Source: Mesorhizobium ventifaucium | Lineage (GTDB): Bacteria > Pseudomonadota > Alphaproteobacteria > Rhizobiales > Rhizobiaceae | Assembly (NCBI RefSeq): GCF_935822925.1 | Contig: NZ_CAKXZS010000056.1 | Span: 1 to 64,000 of the forward strand | DNA length: 64,000 nt | Direction: 5' to 3' | Shown: in pieces, positions 1 to 7,842 of the stretch | Numbering within the stretch: position 1 is the first letter of the stretch | How the letters are laid out: the number at the start of each line of letters is the position of its first letter | The notes under the pieces: model-generated | Told to the model about the DNA's origin: nothing | The model's database searches: none | What the model saw: the letters and a program-made list of their open reading frames with translations, nothing else | Program-made: the position numbers and the translations under genes

Positions 1-46
1 TGCCCTACTGCCCTATTCCCCTATTCCCCTATTCCCCTACTCCCTA
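1..46. repeat. G-rich 8-nt repeat tract at the 3' end of the L,D-transpeptidase gene
   Basis: Read on the minus strand, this is a run of units of the form GGGvArTA (GGGAGTA, GGGGAATA, GGGCAGTA) that begins at the TAG stop of the adjacent leftward gene. Similar tracts lie at 38686-38767 and 59755-59829, again starting at stop codons. The window edge cuts this copy, so its full length is unknown. Confidence 0.8.
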
Positions 47-640
47 CCTCACCACCCTCATCACCGAGCGGTCCGACAGCAGCGGCAACAGCCGAGCCAT
101 CGTGCGTGCCGTCACTGCGACGCAGCCTTGCGTCGGCGTGAAGTCGGGGCGCGCCAAATGAAAGAAGATCGCGCTGCCGCGTCCGCGGCGACGCGGCGAA
201 ATGTTCCAGTCGAGCACCAGGCAGGCGTCATAAAGCCGGTCGGCGCGCAGCATCCGCTCGTGGCTGGCGCCATAGGGGATCTTGACCGGACGGTTGTAGT
301 TGCGGTCCTCAGGCACTTCGCACCAGCCGAGATCGCGACCGATCGGCGCCATCGCCAGCCGGGTTTTGCGGCCGCCGGGAAAACGATCGTTACGGAAATA
401 TCCTGACAGTATCCGCATCGACCCAAGCGGCGTGGCGCCATCGCCTTCGCGCTTGCCGGCCGATATGCCGCCGCGCCCCAGCGCACAGGAAAACACCAGT
501 TTGCCAGCCTGCAGGAGCCCCTGGCCGGGGTGACCGGGCCTGGTGCGCACCGTGAGAACACGAAGCTCTTTTCGCAAAAATGCGCTCGCCTCATTGCACG
601 CGCGTTTTTTCTTGTATGATCGTGCCACGGAACAAATCAT
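44..640 (-). CDS. L,D-transpeptidase family protein (YkuD-type)
   Basis: This probably forms or edits 3-3 peptidoglycan cross-links in the periplasm. The conserved YkuD signature is near the C terminus: FFHLARPDFTPTQGCVAV holds the His and the catalytic Cys of the xxGC motif, at about residues 160-178. The protein has 198 residues, short for the family, and no clear signal peptide is visible. The ATG at 640 lies in a Lys/Arg-rich stretch. Family members often begin near the later LRVLTVR segment, where a TTG or GTG codon could start translation, so the N terminus is uncertain. The gene is divergent from the response regulator at 725. The stop codon is embedded in a G-rich repeat tract. Confidence 0.8.
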   Translation of the reverse strand: MICSVARSYKKKRACNEASAFLRKELRVLTVRTRPGHPGQGLLQAGKLVFSCALGRGGISAGKREGDGATPLGSMRILSGYFRNDRFPGGRKTRLAMAPIGRDLGWCEVPEDRNYNRPVKIPYGASHERMLRADRLYDACLVLDWNISPRRRGRGSAIFFHLARPDFTPTQGCVAVTARTMARLLPLLSDRSVMRVVR

Positions 641-724
641 TGTGATCGGCTGTTGTGCCGGTCAGCTTCCGCATAAACAGGCAGCGGTCAACTGAATTTT
701 CTTTTCAAAACAACGGATTGATCC

Positions 725-1408
725 ATGACTTCACGCACCATTCTGATCGTCGATGACGATGACGACCTGCGCGGCACGCTCGTCGAGCAATTGTCTCTCT
801 ATGAAGAATTCGACGTCCTGCAGGAATCAACCGCCGCCAAAGGCATTGCCACGGCCCGCGGCGGCGTCATCGATCTGCTCATCATGGATGTCGGCCTCCC
901 CGACATGGATGGCCGCGAGGCGGTGAAGATACTGCGCAAGGGCGGCTACAAGTCGCCTATCATCATGCTGACGGGACACGACACCGATTCCGACACGATT
1001 CTCGGCCTCGAAGCCGGCGCCAACGACTATGTGGTCAAGCCGTTCCGCTTCGCGGTTCTCCTGGCCCGCATCCGTGCCCAGCTTCGCCAGCATGAGCAGA
1101 GCGAAGACGCCACTTTTTCGGTCGGCCCCTACACTTTCAAGCCTAGCCAGAAGCTTCTGATCGACCAGCGCGGCGCCAAGGTGCGGCTGACCGAAAAAGA
1201 AGCCTCGATCATCAAGTATCTCTATCGCGCCGACCAGAAGGTGGTGACGCGCGACGTGCTGCTCGAGGAAGTGTGGGGCTACAATTCCGGCGTCACCACG
1301 CACACGCTGGAGACCCATGTCTATCGGCTGCGCCAGAAGATCGAGCGCGATCCTTCCAACGCAGAAATTCTTGTGACAGAAAGTGGCGGCTACAAGCTGG
1401 TTCCTTAA
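725..1408 (+). CDS. cenR: OmpR-family response regulator, CenR/OtpR type
   Basis: This is a two-component DNA-binding response regulator of 227 residues. The N-terminal receiver domain carries the acidic cluster VDDDDD, the phospho-acceptor Asp in MDVGLPDMDG (about residue 58), and the conserved Thr and Lys (LTGHD, VKPF). A C-terminal winged helix follows (RLTEKEASIIKYL to ESGGYKL). The sequence closely resembles the alphaproteobacterial regulator called CenR in Caulobacter and OtpR in Brucella, which acts in envelope homeostasis. From memory, OtpR in Brucella also neighbours a cyclic-nucleotide-binding protein gene, as here (1639-2094). No histidine kinase is adjacent. The symbol rests on sequence resemblance and context. 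Confidence 0.85.
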   Translation: MTSRTILIVDDDDDLRGTLVEQLSLYEEFDVLQESTAAKGIATARGGVIDLLIMDVGLPDMDGREAVKILRKGGYKSPIIMLTGHDTDSDTILGLEAGANDYVVKPFRFAVLLARIRAQLRQHEQSEDATFSVGPYTFKPSQKLLIDQRGAKVRLTEKEASIIKYLYRADQKVVTRDVLLEEVWGYNSGVTTHTLETHVYRLRQKIERDPSNAEILVTESGGYKLVP

Positions 1409-1498
1409 ACATTTAATCATTCAATCGGCGGTCGGGGCAGGGGCCGCTTTCGGGTACGATCCTGAGACTGGAGGTGGTTCTGGATCGAGCTCGCTGAC

Positions 1499-1608
1499 CC
1501 ATCGGCCCAAAAATCGGGATCGATTTTGGAAAGCACGGTGCGTCGATTTCAAGGCGTTTAGAGCGTCCTTTGCGCGTCCAAAGGGAGGCTCGGCGCTCCA
1601 AGGGAGGG
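1499..1608. repeat. Interspersed palindromic element, copy 1 (family B)
   Basis: The stretch begins with an inverted pair around ATCGGCCC...CGATTTTGG and continues into GAGCGTCCTTTGCGCGTCCA. It matches the element at 46947-47050 over most of its length. It fills the space between the response regulator and the cNMP-binding gene. The right-hand arm is more degenerate than in the second copy. Confidence 0.7.
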
Positions 1609-1638
1609 ATTGGACTGGCCGTTCGGGGACACAGCTAG

Positions 1639-2094
1639 ATGGCGTTGGATGACGACATCCGCATCCTGTCCGCCGTGAGGCTCTTCGAGAGCTTCACGGA
1701 GGAACAGCTGCGTCTGCTCGCCTTTGGCGCGGAAACCACCAGGCTGCAGGCCGACCACAAGCTTTACCGCGAGGACGACGAGGCCGATTGCGCCTATATC
1801 GTGGTCAGCGGGCGCATCGTGCTGTATCGCGAGCAGGATGGCGCCCGCGTCCCGATAGGCACGGCCGGCCCCGGTACGATGCTGAGCGAACTGGCGCTGA
1901 TCGCCGACACCAACCGGCTGACCAGCGCATCCGCCGAGATCGATTCGGAAGTGCTGCGGCTCAGCCGCAAGATGTTCCACCGCATCCTGGAGGAATATCC
2001 CGATATCGCGGTCCACCTGCACCAGCGCATCTCCGAGGATTTTCTGGCAATGATCCGCCGCATCGAGGAACTGGCGCCGCGTTTCGAGAACTGA
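1639..2094 (+). CDS. Cyclic nucleotide-binding domain protein, stand-alone
   Basis: This 151-residue protein is made almost entirely of one Crp/cAPK-R-type cyclic nucleotide-binding fold. The beta-roll is visible as LYREDDEADCAYIVVSGRI, followed by GTMLSELALI, where the Glu of the phosphate-binding cassette would lie, and then TSASAEIDSEVLRL. There is no helix-turn-helix, so it is not a standard transcription factor. It more likely senses cNMP or mediates protein contacts. It lies 230 bp downstream of the CenR/OtpR-like regulator on the same strand, suggesting linked function, although a repeat separates the two. No strong ribosome-binding site precedes the ATG. Confidence 0.8.
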   Translation: MALDDDIRILSAVRLFESFTEEQLRLLAFGAETTRLQADHKLYREDDEADCAYIVVSGRIVLYREQDGARVPIGTAGPGTMLSELALIADTNRLTSASAEIDSEVLRLSRKMFHRILEEYPDIAVHLHQRISEDFLAMIRRIEELAPRFEN

Positions 2095-2118
2095 GCCCGG
2101 ATCAGGGCGGGAAGGCTT

Positions 2119-2287
2119 AGGTGTATCGAGATTCAGATCAGGCCGAGCCGGAGTCGAAGACGGGCGCGAAGCGACCAGAATGGTGGGATGCGAGAACCGG
2201 AGCGGAGCGTACTTTTGGGTACGTGAGCACCGGAAGCGCAGGAAACCAGCGTTCGCAGGCCGGCCTCATCTGAATATCGATACACCT
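2119..2287. repeat. Mosaic interspersed repeat, short variant (family A, copy 1)
   Basis: This element of about 169 bp has imperfect terminal inverted repeats: AGGTGTATCGA on the left and TCGATACACCT on the right. Its core contains GAACCGGAGCGGAGCGTACT and GTACGTGAGC. Copies lie at 12176-12377 and 18957-19181. This copy lacks the internal CAGCGTCCTTTGCGCGCCCA hairpin module of the other two. Its right end overlaps the stop codon of xthA. It resembles the rhizobial intergenic mosaic elements described in the literature. Confidence 0.85.
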
Positions 2288-3092
2288 AATCCAGGTCGAA
2301 CCGCGCTATGACCGGCACATGGTCCGAAGGCCGTTGCCAGCCGCGCGCCGGCCGCAGGATCTCGTAGCCGGCAAAGCTCGTCACCAGGTTTGGCGACGAC
2401 CAGACATGGTCGAGCCGCCGGCCGCGATCCGACGCCTCCCAATCCTGCGCGCGATAGCTCCACCAGGTGTAGAGCTTCTGCTCATAAGGCACGTTGAGCC
2501 GCATCAAGTCGACCCAGTCGCCGGCGAGCCGCATCGCCTCGAAACTTTCCGTCTCGACCGGCGTATGGCTGACCACTTTCAGGAGCTGCTTGTGCGACCA
2601 GACATCGTGCTCGAGCGGCGCGATGTTGAGGTCGCCGACCAGAATCGAGCCGGACACTTCGTCGTGCTCGGCACGGATGGCGTTCATTTCGGCGACGAAA
2701 TCCAGCTTGTGCCTGAACTTGCGGTTGATCTCCGGATCGGGCTCGTCGCCGCCGGCCGGCACATAGAAATTGTGCAGCAAGATCGCCTTGCCGCCGGCCC
2801 GCACGGTGACCGACAGATGCCGGCAGTCCTCGATCTCGCAGAAGCGGCGCTTTTCGACAATCGCGATCGGCCGGCGCGCCACCGTCGCCACGCCGTGATA
2901 GCCCTTCTGGCCGTGGAAGGCGATGTGCTGATAGCCGAGCTTGCGAAACGCCTTCTCGGGAAACAGTTCGTCGGGAACTTTGGTTTCCTGCAGGCAGAGC
3001 ACGTCCGGTGCCTGTTCGATAAGCAGGCGTTCGACGAGCGGCATGCGCAGGCGGACGGAATTGATGTTCCAGGTGGCGATGGAAAAGGGCAT
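2286..3092 (-). CDS. xthA: Exodeoxyribonuclease III
   Basis: This is an AP endonuclease and 3'-exonuclease of base excision repair, acting in the cytoplasm. It has 268 residues, the usual length. Family motifs are in order: ATWNINSVR at the N terminus, LCLQETK (metal-binding Glu), the catalytic region around GDLNIAPLEHDVW, and the C-terminal SDHVPVIARF with the catalytic Asp-His. The start ATG at 3092 was chosen because the protein then begins directly with the conserved MPFSIATWN. The open frame extends further upstream without homology. A mosaic repeat touches the stop codon. Confidence 0.95.
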   Translation of the reverse strand: MPFSIATWNINSVRLRMPLVERLLIEQAPDVLCLQETKVPDELFPEKAFRKLGYQHIAFHGQKGYHGVATVARRPIAIVEKRRFCEIEDCRHLSVTVRAGGKAILLHNFYVPAGGDEPDPEINRKFRHKLDFVAEMNAIRAEHDEVSGSILVGDLNIAPLEHDVWSHKQLLKVVSHTPVETESFEAMRLAGDWVDLMRLNVPYEQKLYTWWSYRAQDWEASDRGRRLDHVWSSPNLVTSFAGYEILRPARGWQRPSDHVPVIARFDLD

Positions 3093-3252
3093 GCGGTGAG
3101 TCCGGGATAGCACGGGACCGCAGGAACCGGGATGGCTCCGACGGGCTGGTGCCTTTTTGGCAAGGCAGTTCCGGAAACTACTGCCAGCCATACGCTGCAA
3201 AAACAAGCCGGGCGCCTGGCCGGACCTGTTGATGTCATGGTCGACCTCGCCG

Positions 3253-3428
3253 CCGCCCCTCATCGCCCTGCCGGGCACTTCTCCCCGTATAGTGACGGGG
3301 AGAAGTGGCTGACCGCACCCTTGGCGCTCGTTTTGCTACGCTGACAATTGGCGAAATCATGGATGAAGGAACTCCTCTCCCCGTCACTATACGGGAAGAG
3401 GATGCCGGCAGGCAGGTGAGGGGCAGCA
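3253..3428. repeat. Long inverted-repeat element (family C, copy 1)
   Basis: This element of about 176 bp has terminal inverted repeats of roughly 54 bp. The left arm reads CGCCCCTCATCGCCCTGCCG then CTCCCCGTATAGTGACGGGG. The right arm is the near reverse complement. Copies lie at 14273-14449 and inside ftsY at 49820-49990. The centre contains GACAATTGGCGAAAT, shared with the family D element at 55974-56153. It occupies most of the 371-bp space between xthA and lolA. Confidence 0.9.
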
Positions 3429-3463
3429 CCAACGCCTGGAAACCTTCCGGCAGCGATGGAAAG

Positions 3464-4147
3464 CTACCGCGACTTGGTGTTCAGCTCGCGGTTCGCCGTG
3501 TAGTCGATGGCAAAGGTGTCGGGGGCGAAGCTTACGCCTTCCCTGACGTTGAAGATCATCACCGTCGTGTCCTTGCCTTGCGCGTCGGTGATCGTCCACT
3601 GGCGCAATTCGTAGGTTTTCGGATCGAACATCATGGTGATCTTCGAACTGCCGAACACCGATTTGTCGGCGAGTTGGATGGTGGTGACGTCGTTCTCTTC
3701 CTTGACGCTTTTGACGCGGCCGCCGGAGAGGTCGATCTTGGTGTCGAGCAGCAGCTTGAGCGGCGTTTTCGACAGTGGGTAGAGATCGGACGTTTTCAGC
3801 CGCTTGTTGAGGATGACCACCGACTTGCCGTCGGAAATCACCCGGAAATTCGACGTCCCATCATAGTTGAAGCGTATCTTGCCCGGCCGTTCCAGAAAGA
3901 ACTTGCCGCCGGTCTGCTCGCCCTTGGGTCCGAACTGCACGAATTCGCCGGCCATCGATTTGACTGAGGAAAAATGGTCGGCGATCTTCTGCGCGGTGGC
4001 TGGCACCGCCGCTTGCGCCGACGCCAGCAATTGGACCCCGGGCACGACATTGATGGCCGCGGCACCTGCCAGGACTAAGCCGAGGCCAAGCAGTTGGCGG
4101 CGGGTCGGGGCAAAATCGCTGATCGTGGCGAAAGAAGAGTTTTTCAT
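3464..4147 (-). CDS. lolA: Outer-membrane lipoprotein carrier protein LolA
   Basis: This is the periplasmic chaperone that carries lipoproteins from LolCDE to the outer membrane. The 227-residue protein begins with a signal peptide with twin-arginine character (TRRQLLGLGLVLAG) ending near AQA at about residue 45. The mature part has the LolA half-barrel pattern: GEFVQFGPKGEQTGGKFFLE, RPGKIRFNYDG, and LYPLSKTPLKLLL. It lies 167 bp downstream of ftsK on the same strand, an arrangement common in alphaproteobacteria. The signal sequence could equally be used by Sec. Confidence 0.9.
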   Translation of the reverse strand: MKNSSFATISDFAPTRRQLLGLGLVLAGAAAINVVPGVQLLASAQAAVPATAQKIADHFSSVKSMAGEFVQFGPKGEQTGGKFFLERPGKIRFNYDGTSNFRVISDGKSVVILNKRLKTSDLYPLSKTPLKLLLDTKIDLSGGRVKSVKEENDVTTIQLADKSVFGSSKITMMFDPKTYELRQWTITDAQGKDTTVMIFNVREGVSFAPDTFAIDYTANRELNTKSR

Positions 4148-4314
4148 GCCGGTTACTCTCGTCTGGTTTATCTGTTGTCGCAGTGTTTGGCCCCCCAGTT
4201 GGGCTTAAGTTTGGCGGCCGAACAGCGCTTGGTCGTTGCAAACGCGCCAGAAGGTTCAAAGTTGCTGCCGTCAGATTGCAGCCGCGAAAATCCTATCGGT
4301 TCGTGCCGGGCGGA

Positions 4315-6969
4315 TCAGAACTTGTCGTCCTCCGTCGGCACCAGAATCTCGCGTTTTCCGGCATGGTTGGCCGGGCCGACAATGCCTTCCTTCTCCATTT
4401 TCTCGATGATCGAGGCGGCGCGGTTGTAGCCGATGCCGAGCCGGCGCTGGATGTAGCTGGTCGAGGCTTTGCCGTCACGCAGCACCACCGCAACCGCCTG
4501 GTCGTAAGGATCGTCGGAATCCTCGAAATTGCCGCCGCCACCGCCCGAGCCACCCTTGCCCGACGGCTCGTCGTCGTCCTCGTCGTCATCCTCGGTAATG
4601 GCATCGAGATATTCCGGCACGCCCTGCAGCTTCAGATGCGCGACGATCTTCTCGACCTCGTCATCGGAAACGAAGGGACCGTGCACGCGCTGGATGCGGC
4701 CGCCGCCGGCCATGTAGAGCATGTCGCCCATGCCAAGCAGCTGTTCGGCGCCTTGCTCGCCCAGAATGGTGCGGCTGTCGATCTTCGACGTCACCTGGAA
4801 GGAAATGCGGGTCGGGAAGTTGGCCTTGATCGTGCCGGTGATGACGTCGACCGACGGCCGCTGCGTCGCCATGATGACGTGGATGCCGGCAGCGCGCGCC
4901 ATCTGCGCCAGGCGCTGCACCGCGCCTTCGATGTCCTTGCCGGCGACCATCATCAAATCGGCCATCTCGTCGATGATGACGACGATGTAGGGCATTGGCT
5001 CGAGATCGAGGTTTTCCGTCTCGTAGACCGCTTCGCCGGTCTGCCGGTCGAAGCCGGTCTGCACGGTGCGCGAGATCTTCTCGCCTTTCTTCTCGGCCTG
5101 CTGCACCCGCGCGTTGAAACCGTCGATGTTGCGGACGCCGACCTTGGACATTTTGCGGTAGCGGTCCTCCATCTCGCGCACAGTCCATTTCAGCGCCACC
5201 ACCGCCTTCTTCGGATCGGTGACGACAGGCGTCAAAAGATGCGGGATGCCGTCATAGACCGAGAGCTCGAGCATTTTCGGGTCGATCATGATCAGCCGGC
5301 AGTCCTGCGGCGTCAGTCGGTAAAGCAGCGACAGGATCATGGTGTTGATGGCGACCGACTTGCCCGAGCCGGTGGTGCCGGCGACCAGCACGTGCGGCAT
5401 CTTGGCGATGTCGACGATGACCGCCTCGCCATTTATGGTCTTGCCGAGCGCCAGCGCCAGCTTGGCCTTGGTGGTCTCGAAATCGCGGCTGGCCATGATT
5501 TCCCGGAGATAGACAGTCTCGCGCTTGGCGTTCGGCAGCTCGATGCCAATGGCGTTGCGGCCCGGCACCACGGCGACGCGGCAGGCGATCGCGCTCATCG
5601 AGCGGGCGATGTCGTCAGACAGGCCGATGACCCGCGACGATTTGATGCCGGGCGCCGGCTCCAGCTCGTAGAGCGTGACGACCGGGCCGGGGCGGACATG
5701 GATGATCTCGCCCTTGACGCCGAAATCCTCCAGCACGCCTTCGAGCAGACGGGCATTCTGCTCGAGCGCGTCCTTGGACAGGCTGGCGTCGCGCACGACG
5801 TTCTTCGGTTCGGACAGGAAATGCAGCGACGGCATTTCGAATTGTTCGGAGCCGATCAGCGAGGTCTGAGCTTCGCGCTGGACGCGAGCGCCCGGAACCG
5901 GTCGGGGCGCCGGCGCCGCGACGCGTGTGGCCGCATCGGAGCGGAACGGCTGCACCTTCGCATTGGGCGCAGCGCTGCGCTGGCCCGCGGCCTCCGGCGC
6001 AAAATCCATGTCATCGTCATCGTCGAAGACATCGGCGTCGTCGGGATCAAGCGAGGCACTGCGGTCGTTGACCATTGCGGCGAAGAATTCCGGCTCGACG
6101 CGGGCGCGGCCATCGGCGCTCACCCGCGATTCGGCGAATTCGGCCGATTCGACCCGTTCGGCAGCGCGCCGCCAGGCGCTGGCGCGCGGCTCGATCTCCG
6201 GTTCGAAATCGTCGCGCTCGCGGCGGCGAGCGGCGCGGCGGCGGAGGTAGGCCCGCAACGACAGCCACCAATGCGTGATCGCGCCAAGCGCCAGAATGCC
6301 CTCGTCGCCCTCGTCCTCATCATTGTCGAAAAGCAGATCGTCCTGATCCCTCGGATCGGGTCCAGCCGGTTGCTCCAGGACGGCGAAACCGTTCTTGCGT
6401 GCAATCAGCGCCGAGCCGTAGGCAAACAGCCACAGTGCCGGCGCGGCCAGAAGCACGGCGAGCACGCTGGCGACGAGACCGGTCGGATAGCCGCCGACGA
6501 CGAGACCGGGAATATTGAGCACCATGTCGCCGAACACGCCGCCGAGACCGGTCGGCAGCGGCCAGGTCTTGGGCGGCACCACGCAGCCGGCCATGGCCGC
6601 GGCAAGCACCGCGTAGCCGAACCAGGCGAGCCCGCGCTTCGGCAGCCTGTCGACGCCGCGCGCCGAAAACAGCAGAAATCCCCAGACCACCGCCGGCACC
6701 AGCGCCGCGACCGCAGCAAGGCCGAAGAACTGCATGGCAAGGTCGGAGAAGACAGCGCCCACATAGCCCATGGCGTTGGTGACGATGTTGTCGGTGGCGT
6801 GGGAGAAGCTCGGGTCGGCGACGTTCCAGGTGGCGAGGCTGGCGACGCCGAAGGCGACCAGCGCAAACAGGCCGGCACCGACCAGCCGGCCGACCTGACG
6901 CCGCGCGAACGCCCGGATGCCGTGCCCCGTATCGGCCAGCGCAAGCGGTGCTGAAGCCCCTGAACGCAT
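4315..6969 (-). CDS. ftsK: DNA translocase FtsK
   Basis: This septum-located ATPase pumps chromosome termini during division and activates XerCD-dif. It has 884 residues. About four N-terminal membrane segments (residues 25-200) are followed by an Arg/Asp-rich linker. The RecA-like motor follows, with Walker A GTTGSGKS near residue 528 and Walker B VVIIDEMADL. A C-terminal winged-helix gamma domain (YIQRRLGIGYNRAASIIE) recognises KOPS. GGGGA precedes the ATG at 6969 with good spacing. A perfect TTAA-N7-TTAA motif lies about 85 bp upstream of the start, suggesting cell-cycle control by CtrA. Confidence 0.96.
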   Translation of the reverse strand: MRSGASAPLALADTGHGIRAFARRQVGRLVGAGLFALVAFGVASLATWNVADPSFSHATDNIVTNAMGYVGAVFSDLAMQFFGLAAVAALVPAVVWGFLLFSARGVDRLPKRGLAWFGYAVLAAAMAGCVVPPKTWPLPTGLGGVFGDMVLNIPGLVVGGYPTGLVASVLAVLLAAPALWLFAYGSALIARKNGFAVLEQPAGPDPRDQDDLLFDNDEDEGDEGILALGAITHWWLSLRAYLRRRAARRRERDDFEPEIEPRASAWRRAAERVESAEFAESRVSADGRARVEPEFFAAMVNDRSASLDPDDADVFDDDDDMDFAPEAAGQRSAAPNAKVQPFRSDAATRVAAPAPRPVPGARVQREAQTSLIGSEQFEMPSLHFLSEPKNVVRDASLSKDALEQNARLLEGVLEDFGVKGEIIHVRPGPVVTLYELEPAPGIKSSRVIGLSDDIARSMSAIACRVAVVPGRNAIGIELPNAKRETVYLREIMASRDFETTKAKLALALGKTINGEAVIVDIAKMPHVLVAGTTGSGKSVAINTMILSLLYRLTPQDCRLIMIDPKMLELSVYDGIPHLLTPVVTDPKKAVVALKWTVREMEDRYRKMSKVGVRNIDGFNARVQQAEKKGEKISRTVQTGFDRQTGEAVYETENLDLEPMPYIVVIIDEMADLMMVAGKDIEGAVQRLAQMARAAGIHVIMATQRPSVDVITGTIKANFPTRISFQVTSKIDSRTILGEQGAEQLLGMGDMLYMAGGGRIQRVHGPFVSDDEVEKIVAHLKLQGVPEYLDAITEDDDEDDDEPSGKGGSGGGGGNFEDSDDPYDQAVAVVLRDGKASTSYIQRRLGIGYNRAASIIEKMEKEGIVGPANHAGKREILVPTEDDKF

Positions 6970-7237
6970 TCGTCAATCCCCGTCTGTCATGGACTGGCCG
7001 GACGCATGACGCACTCCGGCAGATTCGGATGCCAGACTATCGGCGGGAAGGTTAAGGCCGCATTAACCATGGGTGGATGCCGGCGCTCCCCGAATGGAAA
7101 ACGGTCACACAAATGGCGGGCACGCTGGCCCGCCATCATTTTGGTTCGGCAGGTCGATCAGGGGCTCAGCCTGATCGCCAGACCATAGACGCCCGCACGT
7201 CCTGTCGGACGGCCGCTCCAACACGAATTTTATTGGA
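6970..7237. other. Intergenic region upstream of ftsK
   Basis: No gene was recognised here. It presumably carries the ftsK promoter, with a TTAA-N7-TTAA motif at 7052-7066 and a GATTC (GANTC, CcrM methylation-type site) at 7022-7026. The rest up to the palindrome at 7238 shows nothing identifiable. Confidence 0.5.
7052..7066. promoter_or_regulatory. Candidate CtrA box (TTAA-N7-TTAA)
   Basis: The sequence is TTAAGGCCGCATTAA, a perfect match to the full CtrA recognition pattern. It sits 83-97 bp upstream of the ftsK start. CtrA is the cell-cycle master regulator of alphaproteobacteria, and a cell-division gene is a plausible target. Binding is inferred from the motif only. Confidence 0.5.
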
Positions 7238-7288
7238 GCATGATCCTTTCCGAACCCAGGTTCGGGGGTCATGCGTTCGGGATCATGC
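7238..7288. repeat. GCATGATCC palindromic repeat (family E, copy 1)
   Basis: GCATGATCC at 7238-7246 is mirrored by GGATCATGC at 7280-7288, with an inner inverted pair CCGAACC...GGTTCGG. It ends one base before the stop codon of the leftward gene at 7290. A related copy follows the ftsY stop at 51253. Confidence 0.75.
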
Positions 7289-7289
7289 G

Positions 7290-7565
7290 CTAGTTGGCGC
7301 CGCCGAGCGCCTGCACGTTCGCACAGAACTCGGCATACGGCTTGCTCATCGCCGCGTCGTTGCATTCTTTCTTCATTGCTTCCTGCTTTTCCTTCGGCCT
7401 CGACATGAAGGTCGTCTTGAACTCCGCCATCGGCTGCATCGTCTTCATGCTGGAGTCGGCGTAGAACGGCGCCATGTTGTCGGGCGAGTCGAGAGCGCCG
7501 GCAAATGCCGCTCCGCTGACCATGGAAAGAGCGAGCGCTCCAAGGCAGATGTCCCTGATGTTCAT
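7290..7565 (-). CDS. Small secreted hypothetical protein
   Basis: This 91-residue protein has a clear Sec signal peptide (ICLGALALSMVSGAAFAGA, cleavage near residue 22). The mature domain is charged and contains two cysteines (KKECNDAA and AEFCANV) that could form a disulfide. The start is supported by a good ribosome-binding site, GGAAGGAAACC, before the ATG. I do not recognise a family. It stands alone between ftsK and amtB, and the palindrome at its 3' end may act as a transcript end. Confidence 0.7.
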   Translation of the reverse strand: MNIRDICLGALALSMVSGAAFAGALDSPDNMAPFYADSSMKTMQPMAEFKTTFMSRPKEKQEAMKKECNDAAMSKPYAEFCANVQALGGAN

Positions 7566-7720
7566 GACTGGTTTCCTTCCCTGTTGTTTTCACGAGCGCC
7601 CAAACGACGATCGCCACCACAGTTCGGACCAGCGCGGCCGATGTTTCATGGCCAAGATCGATCAAGCGCCCGATCAAGCGATTGTGACCGAGCCTGGACT
7701 GCAACCGGGCGTCGCACACG

Positions 7721-7750
7721 AAAAAGAGGCCCGGAACCGGTCCGGGCCTC
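7721..7750 (-). terminator. Rho-independent terminator of glnK-amtB
   Basis: Read leftward, GAGGCCCGGACC and GGTTCCGGGCCTC form a GC-rich hairpin followed by TTTTT. It lies about 90 nt beyond the amtB stop codon, on the transcribed strand. Confidence 0.85.
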
Positions 7751-7842
7751 AATGCGTGAGCCCTTTTCGGGAGCGTCACGACGGGAGGGAAGGATGCAGG
7801 GCGGCCGAGGCCGCCCCAGACCAGACTCACAGGTGACCAGGC

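Noticed and set aside
4183..6954. Open frame of 923 codons on the plus strand opposite ftsK
   Set aside because: It is the complement of a well-recognised ftsK gene. Its His/Arg/Asp-rich composition is typical of antisense frames in GC-rich DNA, and it has no recognisable domain.
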